A stretch of 10,990 bases of DNA from Bacteroidales bacterium (lineage in GTDB: Bacteria; Bacteroidota; Bacteroidia; Bacteroidales; P3), in the NCBI GenBank assembly GCA_017545365.1, contig JAFWOP010000108.1:1-10990 (forward strand), written 5' to 3'. The position numbers and the translations under genes were made by a program. Shown one piece after another: positions 6,079 through 10,990 of the stretch (positions within the stretch are counted from its first letter, which is position 1; every line of letters starts with the position of its first letter). A model generated the notes under the pieces. The model made no database searches, was not told the DNA's origin, and saw nothing but the letters and a program-made list of their open reading frames with translations.

Positions 6079-6662
6079 ATGTCTGACAATACGTATTTCT
6101 GCCTATCGGTCAGACAGAAACCGACCAAGCCCCTATTCTTAACCACTATTAGCGAATCGAGAATGGGGTTAGGTCTTATACTGGTTAAATACAGTGTATC
6201 GGGAAATGGCCACAGCAAGTTGTTTATTTTGTCAGAAGTTATATCTTCGCCAAGAAATCCATAGTAGCTGCCTGATATTTCAGGATCAGAACTCTCCGCG
6301 TGCACTATAAAATTATATGGTTTTGGGCCACCTATTGGGTCTCCTTGATGTCTGTGTGTATAAATATAGTAAGCCATAATAATACTGATGCTATCTACTT
6401 TACCCCGCATCTCAACACGCATATTAGGTTCACATGTCTCTTTGACTGTCCCATAAATATTGTACGCACTTGACCTGCTTGTTGCTGACACATTGAGAGC
6501 GATGGTGTCTCCTTCGTCACCAATGAATGTCTGCATCTGCCCATCCGAATATGGAAAGTAGGATTGTTGAATTTCTAAAGGGAACTCGCTGCACCGTTCC
6601 CTCACGCAGCTTCCGAACACTAAGGAAGCCGCCGCTGCTAGAAGAATGACTGCGTTTTTCAT
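6072..6662 (-). CDS. Putative lipoprotein, YFPYS family, copy 2
   Basis: This is a 196-residue protein of unknown function. The N-terminus is a clear lipoprotein signal with lipobox VFGSC, so Cys19 would be lipidated and the protein held in the outer membrane. It is a paralogue of the next gene upstream (6809-7411): both have YFPYS followed by GQ near residue 35-42, a GDT/RDT word near 52, a V-K-E-x-C-x-P-x-M-R-V block (73-83 here) and a nearly identical end, LDSLIVVKNRGLVGF (168-182). Conserved Cys24 and Cys77 could form a disulfide. The short, beta-rich pattern is common among small Bacteroidales lipoproteins. The gene lies 146 bases after its paralogue, with no strong terminator or promoter between them. 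Confidence 0.75.
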   Translation of the reverse strand: MKNAVILLAAAASLVFGSCVRERCSEFPLEIQQSYFPYSDGQMQTFIGDEGDTIALNVSATSRSSAYNIYGTVKETCEPNMRVEMRGKVDSISIIMAYYIYTHRHQGDPIGGPKPYNFIVHAESSDPEISGSYYGFLGEDITSDKINNLLWPFPDTLYLTSIRPNPILDSLIVVKNRGLVGFCLTDRQKYVLSDMN

Positions 6663-6808
6663 GACTGATTTATTTTATTGTATGACCATACTTTTTACTT
6701 CTATTTCTCCGTCCCGCACAATCCTGACAGCATGACAGATAGCGGGTTATTGTTTGACTATTATCTATTCCGTCCGTTGCACAATCGGAGAGAACTGACG
6801 GTTTTTTT

Positions 6809-7411
6809 CTATTCAATGTCAATCAACTGGTATTTCTGGCCATCAGGTGAACTAAAGCTGGTCAGACCTTTATTCCTTACTACTACGAGTGAGTCAAGAT
6901 GCGGTTCTGAATAATAATTTGTATCACAAGAAAAGTGAAGTGTGTCCTTCAGACTACACAAGAATTCATTGATACCCTCTCCTTCGAGAAAGTGATAATG
7001 GGCATCAGTAGAGCCACCCGACACTTTCGAGTGCACAAATGGCATATACCAAGTTCCTTTATCTGTGGGCATCCAGTTGTCCTCATCTCCTTCCCCATCA
7101 GCATAAACGGCAATGAATATGAAGGCTGCACTTACATCAACATCATTGATATTTGCAGCCATATCAACGCGCATCGTTGGCATACAATCCTCTTTAACGT
7201 TCCAAGCCAAGTTGTACGGCCCATCATTTCTTACATTGGTCACATGGAATAATAGGGTATCCCTCGCGTCATTAATGAAAGCCAGTTCCTGTCCTTTCGA
7301 GTACGGAAAGTACTGGAGGCGCATCTCGTTTGAGAAACCTGCACAGTGACGCGTACAACTGCCAAACGTCAGCAACACCTGTACAGCTATAAGATAAAGT
7401 ACTTTTTTCAT
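6809..7411 (-). CDS. Putative lipoprotein, YFPYS family, copy 1
   Basis: This 200-residue protein has a lipoprotein signal (lipobox TFGSC, Cys19) and no recognised domain. It shares the plan of the 6072-6662 protein: YFPYS at 34-38, V-K-E-D-C-M-P-T-M-R-V-D-M at 72-84, and the C-terminal LDSLVVVRNKGL block (172-183). Cys23 and Cys76 correspond to the two extra cysteines of the paralogue. The middle is acidic (DGEGDEDN). It starts just after the stop of the CTD-like fragment at 7425. The pair looks like a tandem duplication downstream of the protease. A role as protease partner, inhibitor or adhesin is possible but nothing in the sequence decides it. Confidence 0.75.
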   Translation of the reverse strand: MKKVLYLIAVQVLLTFGSCTRHCAGFSNEMRLQYFPYSKGQELAFINDARDTLLFHVTNVRNDGPYNLAWNVKEDCMPTMRVDMAANINDVDVSAAFIFIAVYADGEGDEDNWMPTDKGTWYMPFVHSKVSGGSTDAHYHFLEGEGINEFLCSLKDTLHFSCDTNYYSEPHLDSLVVVRNKGLTSFSSPDGQKYQLIDIE

Positions 7412-7424
7412 AATAAATATATTT

Positions 7425-7634
7425 TCACTGTTTAATAATACATTTTACAATCCTTGTTTCGTTGTTAGTTATCACCATATAGTAACATCCCGATGGTAGC
7501 GAAGAGAAATCTATTGCCTTTTGATAGGTTCCTGTTACTAATTCCTCACGACGGCACACACTTGCTCGTGCGGGGCTTTCTTTTTTTGTCAGTTTCACAT
7601 TTTTCCCCTCTATATATAAACAATGACTAACACG
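7425..7634 (-). pseudogene. Orphan T9SS C-terminal-domain fragment
   Basis: A minus-strand frame, open from a stop at 7635-7637 to the TGA at 7425-7427, encodes about 69 residues. Its end reads IDFSSLPSGCYYMVITNN, then ETRIVKCIIKQ, which is the typical last part of a T9SS type A sorting domain (LSSLPSGxYxVxI...K.I..). The usual upstream half, with the NPxxG strand and the V-Y-D-x-x-G-R strand, is missing; what precedes is a short basic stretch (KLTKKESPARASVCRRE). The only plausible start is GTG at 7596-7598, giving 57 residues with no signal peptide. It is most likely the remains of a secreted protein, lying between the protease and the lipoproteins, but a functional small protein cannot be excluded. 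Confidence 0.65.
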
Positions 7635-7665
7635 TTAACACATTTACACATTCCTCAATTCTCAA

Positions 7666-9465
7666 TTACTCCAGTATGAGTTTCTGTGTGCTGGAGCCCT
7701 GGGGGGTGGCGAGGGTGACGAAGTAGGAGCCGGCGGACAGGGCTGAGAGGTCGAGGGTCACGTTCTCTGCCCCTGAGGCGACAGGCTGGCTCAGCACTTC
7801 GTGCCCGGCCATGTCAAGCACCTTCAGAACGGTGCCCTGCGGCGCGCCTGCGGCCAGCGTCACCGCCACCTTGCCGCGGGCGGGGTTGGGGTGTATCCTA
7901 ATGCCAATGGAATCCTCATTGCCCCTTAAAGATAAAAACGACATACTACCTTCTGCATCCGAAGAGGTCCCTTCGGAATAGCCTTGCATCTGTTGCTCGG
8001 CGTGTTCGGAAGCATAGTTCATTGGGGAGTCAAGCATGCGCGCTACGAATTCTCTGCTACCGCAATTGTCACATGGGGTTATGATGGCGGCAAAGTCAGC
8101 CCCTCTCTCCACGGTGAAGCCGTCCTTCAACGTGACGGACTCTTGCGCCTGATATGTGGACTCCTCGCCAGTAGGAATTGTCCTCCACGATGAGGGAGAG
8201 TCAGTTGACGCGCTTGTCAGGTTGGTCACCGTCACAGGTAGCATTTCCCATGGGAGATGTGTCCCACTTGCTATTTCATTTTGGTATGAGGTATAATAGC
8301 CATCCAAGTACACGTCCCTGTCACAAAGAATTATGTGGTCGTCTGGATAAGGGTATATGTTAATTATAGCACTCTGGCTATTGGTAAAATACGTGTTGCC
8401 AATATGTATTTCATCAAGTAGAAACCATCCGAAAAAGTTATTTCCTAATCCAAAGTTAGCACTAATATTAAATCTTCCTAAATCATCATACGCGTATCCA
8501 TCACAAACAAAAGTATGTCCTCCACCATTTGCATTAACACTATATATGACTGGACGTTTACATTCAATTTGATTCTTTAGTATTTCTATCCAAATTTCCT
8601 CTGGATAACCCATTCTTTGTATATACATCGCATTCGGATTGTATTGAAAATAATCAGACACCAAAGCGATTCTGATAGAGTCAACATAAGACATTGATTG
8701 ACTGATATATCTGGTATTTATTGAGTCGGCACACTGTCTTAACAGGTAGGCTATTGCCTCTCGATTTTTAATAAAGGTCGGACTATTGGCATCAAGTATG
8801 TCCGACATGTTGCACCAGTCAAATTTCATTTTCCATGAACCTGACACAGGATGTTTCCAATAGTTCATTACCTGTCCCATGGCTACTGCACCACAGCCAA
8901 CGCTGTAGTGAAGACCACTATTAGGATCTATTGGACAATAGTACTCATAACCCGTCTCATTACCTATATTACAACCCTGTTGATTCCATTTTGATGTTAA
9001 TAGTGGTCCGTACTCAACATTTCTCCTAGGGGACAGATTTGTGTCATTAATTAGGTTATACCAATCGTCATTATAATATAGTCTGACCGTATCATTGTGA
9101 AAGCAGGGGGTTATCTGGCTTATGTACCCATCAATGACCCATCGCAGATTATCTGGCAGGTTGTCGTAATCTGCCAATATCGAACCATGATATCTGGCAA
9201 GCAGCGGATAACATGCCCTACTTCCAGACAACAATACGGAACGATCGTCCAAAGTGACTTCATACAGGATGGTGTTTCCTGTGCTGTCATTTTTTTCGAT
9301 TATTTGAGCGTTTTGCATGTCATGGCCCAATTGTGTATTGTGCTCACCTAGACAAGTCCGAGCAACGCTTATGGCTTCATTTCGTGTCACCTGCTGCCTT
9401 CGCTGAGCATAGATACCATTTGCAGAAGCCATGACTATTATTATCAAAAGTACAACTTTATTCAT
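7666..9465 (-). CDS. Secreted C10 cysteine protease with T9SS sorting domain
   Basis: This is a 599-residue streptopain-type (MEROPS C10) peptidase precursor. In order: a signal peptide (1-20, cut after IYA), an inhibitory prodomain (about 21-150), and the catalytic domain (about 152-365). The catalytic domain has Gln162 in the WNQ motif (oxyanion hole position), catalytic Cys191 in SVGCGAVAMGQVMNYW, catalytic His317 in GGGHTFVCDGY and Asn337. A small beta module with the VTLKDGF...GADFAAII pattern (about 437-463), often seen in secreted Bacteroidota proteins, follows. Next come a Ser/Glu-rich linker and a type A sorting domain (about 521-599) with HPNP, VLDMAGHEV, LSAGSYFVTL and final KLILE. 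It should be exported by Sec, cross the outer membrane by T9SS, and be attached or released there. The NWGW motif of C10 enzymes reads NFGL here. It starts 4 bases after the preceding lipoprotein gene, so it belongs to that operon. Confidence 0.93.
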   Translation of the reverse strand: MNKVVLLIIIVMASANGIYAQRRQQVTRNEAISVARTCLGEHNTQLGHDMQNAQIIEKNDSTGNTILYEVTLDDRSVLLSGSRACYPLLARYHGSILADYDNLPDNLRWVIDGYISQITPCFHNDTVRLYYNDDWYNLINDTNLSPRRNVEYGPLLTSKWNQQGCNIGNETGYEYYCPIDPNSGLHYSVGCGAVAMGQVMNYWKHPVSGSWKMKFDWCNMSDILDANSPTFIKNREAIAYLLRQCADSINTRYISQSMSYVDSIRIALVSDYFQYNPNAMYIQRMGYPEEIWIEILKNQIECKRPVIYSVNANGGGHTFVCDGYAYDDLGRFNISANFGLGNNFFGWFLLDEIHIGNTYFTNSQSAIINIYPYPDDHIILCDRDVYLDGYYTSYQNEIASGTHLPWEMLPVTVTNLTSASTDSPSSWRTIPTGEESTYQAQESVTLKDGFTVERGADFAAIITPCDNCGSREFVARMLDSPMNYASEHAEQQMQGYSEGTSSDAEGSMSFLSLRGNEDSIGIRIHPNPARGKVAVTLAAGAPQGTVLKVLDMAGHEVLSQPVASGAENVTLDLSALSAGSYFVTLATPQGSSTQKLILE

Positions 9466-9469
9466 ATCC

Positions 9470-10078
9470 TTAATTGCTGTTTATATTTGTGTCAAGTGCG
9501 GTCATTATGAATTTGGGAGAGTACATGAGGCAAGGAAAGAAAACTTCAGCCTCCTCTTGTAAGGTTGCAGTGACATACCATTTCTTTTGAAGTAGACCGT
9601 CGAATTCTTCTACAAACCATTTGTTCTCTTGCAGAAAAATGTCGTCCCATCTTAATATGGCAAGTCCGTTAAGCCCGTGATGCTCATGATGGTCTTCGTT
9701 GCCAACAAGATATATTATTCCTGCATCGGCAGTCCAAGCCTCCCTGATTGGATCCATCGCATAGGGCCAATAAACAGGCTCTCCCGGGCCATGGAAGTAC
9801 ACCCACCCCCAGAACTTTAGCGTGTCGCCGACATGGGTAATGATAGTGGAGTCGTGATGATAAAAATAGTCGTGGACTTCTTGAAGGGAATTGTATTTGT
9901 CCCAAGCAAAGGTACACGACTCCGGTGCCCAAGGGTCTACATCGCAGGGGTCAGGATTAATGGAGTCTTCCCGTTGGCAGCCTGTGGCAAGGAGGACTGA
10001 AAGAAGTGCAAAGGACAGAAAAGATCGGGCGTGGTTGCCCATTGCCATTATTATGATTAGTGCAGTTATCCTTTTCAT
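9470..10078 (-). CDS. Putative lipoprotein, WGWVY family, copy 2
   Basis: This is a 202-residue lipoprotein of unknown function, paralogous to the gene immediately upstream. Shared blocks are PWAP (49-52), YNS (62-64), HDST (75-78), GDTLKFWGWVYFHG (84-97), NEDHH (127-131) and LQKKWYVT (163-170). Lipobox LATGC places the lipidated Cys at 34 if the first ATG is used. Starting at Met13 (ATG at 10040-10042) would give a more normal 21-residue signal. The first ATG lies 4 bases after the previous stop, which favours it by coupling, but the question is open. The strand pattern and the G-D-T-L-K-x-W-G-W core suggest a small beta-barrel, perhaps OB-like. The His cluster HHEHHG (130-135) might bind metal. 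The gene ends 4 bases before the C10 protease start, so the products are probably made together. Confidence 0.75.
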   Translation of the reverse strand: MKRITALIIIMAMGNHARSFLSFALLSVLLATGCQREDSINPDPCDVDPWAPESCTFAWDKYNSLQEVHDYFYHHDSTIITHVGDTLKFWGWVYFHGPGEPVYWPYAMDPIREAWTADAGIIYLVGNEDHHEHHGLNGLAILRWDDIFLQENKWFVEEFDGLLQKKWYVTATLQEEAEVFFPCLMYSPKFIMTALDTNINSN

Positions 10079-10082
10079 AGTG

Positions 10083-10643
10083 TCAATTGTTCGGTATAGT
10101 GTCCATATTAATTAAATAAAAGTCGATACCGACTGTACTACAAGGTTTTGGTATAGTCCAACAACATTCCATTTTTACGGTAACATACCATTTCTTCTGC
10201 AGATAGCTGTCGAAGTCTTGGACAAATTCAGGATGATCTTGCAAGAATGTTTTATTCCATTTTATTTTGATGTGTTGGGTGTACCCATGATGGTCTTCAT
10301 TAGGAACCAGCATAATATATCCTGCTTCTGGTGTCCAATTTTCTTGTAGTGGTGACGAACTGTAATCTGCCTCAAAGATGGGTTCTTCGGAACCATGGTA
10401 GTATACCCAGCCCCATACCTTCAACGTGTCTCCGTCATGGGACAGTTTGGTGGAGTCATGTTCGTGAAAGTAGTCCCCCAATTCCGCTGGAGAGTTGTAG
10501 TCCGTTCTGGAAATACTATAGTTTTTCGGTGCCCAAGGGCAGCATATTGGCGTGATTTGGTCTTTCTTCTTGCAATCGCTGAACGTCACCAGCAACAGGA
10601 TGGCTATTGCCATGACTATAAGAGTGTGGTTCCGTGTCTTCAT
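10083..10643 (-). CDS. Putative lipoprotein, WGWVY family, copy 1
   Basis: This is a 186-residue paralogue of the 9470-10078 protein. It shares PWAP (36-39), YNSPAELGDYF (49-59), HDST (62-65), GDTLKVWGWVYYHG (71-84), NEDHH (115-119) and LQKKWYVT (148-155). The N-terminus is a hydrophobic signal ending in TFSDCKKKD. Cys24 would be the lipidated residue, but Asp just before it is unusual for a lipobox, so lipidation is less certain than for its neighbour. Several extra cysteines (34, 35, 160, 161, 168) could form disulfides. The start codon overlaps the stop of the upstream gene as ATGA, a sign of translational coupling. No known domain was recognised. Confidence 0.75.
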   Translation of the reverse strand: MKTRNHTLIVMAIAILLLVTFSDCKKKDQITPICCPWAPKNYSISRTDYNSPAELGDYFHEHDSTKLSHDGDTLKVWGWVYYHGSEEPIFEADYSSSPLQENWTPEAGYIMLVPNEDHHGYTQHIKIKWNKTFLQDHPEFVQDFDSYLQKKWYVTVKMECCWTIPKPCSTVGIDFYLINMDTIPNN

Positions 10644-10990
10644 TTCTCTTGCGTTTTTAATTGGTCAATCTGTTTCTGTAGTTCTATCACATGCAGGGTC
10701 AGCTCCTCCACTTTCTGCATCAGCACCTTGTTCATCTCGCCCAAAGAGAGGCCTTCGTCCTCCACCTCTGCCGCCGACGGCACGTCGGGCAGGTGGCCGT
10801 TGTCTCGGATGTATTGTTCCGTCTCCTCCAACGTCATCAGCTTGTAGTTGTCGCCGAACACGTAGTCGGGCCAGCCAGTAAGCGTCACCTTCACCTCTTT
10901 GGCCATCAGCAGCCCGTCGGCACTGAGCTTGAGGTTGACATGCGAACGCACCTGGTTGTCCGTGAAGGTCTGGCTGCTGCTGGTACCGTC
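10640..10990 (-). CDS. C-terminal part of a tail-fibre-like surface protein (partial)
   Basis: The frame is open through the right edge of the window, so only the last 116 residues are seen; the true start lies outside. The visible part has DYVFGDNYKLM, LEETEQYIRDNGHLPDVPSA (103-residue numbering from the internal GTG at 10951: about 28-59) and ends in a heptad-like coiled coil (LGEMNKVLMQKVEELTLHVIELQKQIDQL). This C-terminal module recurs in Bacteroidota proteins annotated as tail-fibre-like or S74-chaperone-like, where the coiled coil may drive trimerisation. Here there are no other phage genes, so a chromosomal surface or secreted protein is more likely. Its stop overlaps the next gene's start by four bases (ATGA), placing it first among the visible genes of the lipoprotein-protease operon. 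Confidence 0.8.
   Translation of the reverse strand, partial: DGTSSSQTFTDNQVRSHVNLKLSADGLLMAKEVKVTLTGWPDYVFGDNYKLMTLEETEQYIRDNGHLPDVPSAAEVEDEGLSLGEMNKVLMQKVEELTLHVIELQKQIDQLKTQEK

Noticed and set aside
10640..10990. Prophage tail module
   Set aside because: Only a generic tail-fibre-like C-terminal module is present. The downstream genes are lipoproteins and a T9SS protease, with no phage structural, lysis or integrase genes in the window.

Overview
The window looks like chromosomal DNA of a Bacteroidota bacterium, most likely order Bacteroidales. The evidence is a C10 cysteine protease ending in a type IX secretion (T9SS) sorting domain, several short lipoproteins with Bacteroidales-style N-termini, an adenylate kinase of the short-LID type, starts without clear Shine-Dalgarno sequences, and intergenic DNA full of small palindromes and A/T-rich repeats. 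No phage, IS transposase, tRNA, rRNA or CRISPR array was seen.

Left part (1-4228). About 820 bases without a gene hold palindromes, short tandem repeats and two possible minus-strand terminators. Then come three minus-strand genes. A GTG-started MBOAT O-acyltransferase (AlgI type, 2158-3570) lies 5 bases before an AlgX/AlgJ-like SGNH protein (821-2152). Together they resemble a pair that O-acetylates an exported or surface polysaccharide. A MarC-family membrane protein (3647-4228) lies upstream.

Middle (4229-6071). Adenylate kinase (4464-5129, plus strand) is divergent from marC across a 235-base spacer containing a large imperfect hairpin. Its protein carries an extra segment of roughly 27 residues ahead of the DGFPRT motif. 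About 940 bases of gene-free DNA follow. They hold 11-bp tandem arrays, a cluster of hairpins of the same family as those at 1-102, a 31-bp direct repeat, a strong GC-rich hairpin, and a run of 12 G.

Right part (6028-10990), all minus strand. In transcription order: the end of a tail-fibre-like protein that runs off the window, two tandem paralogous lipoproteins, a 599-residue C10 protease with a T9SS C-terminal domain (CTD), an orphan CTD-like fragment, two further paralogous lipoproteins of another family, and an orphan CTD tail. The first four genes are packed with a 4-base overlap or 4-base gaps and look like one operon. The most interesting reading is a secreted-protease cassette with two pairs of duplicated lipoproteins and scattered CTD pieces. 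The lipoproteins could be inhibitors, substrates or surface partners of the protease; that role is inference from context only.
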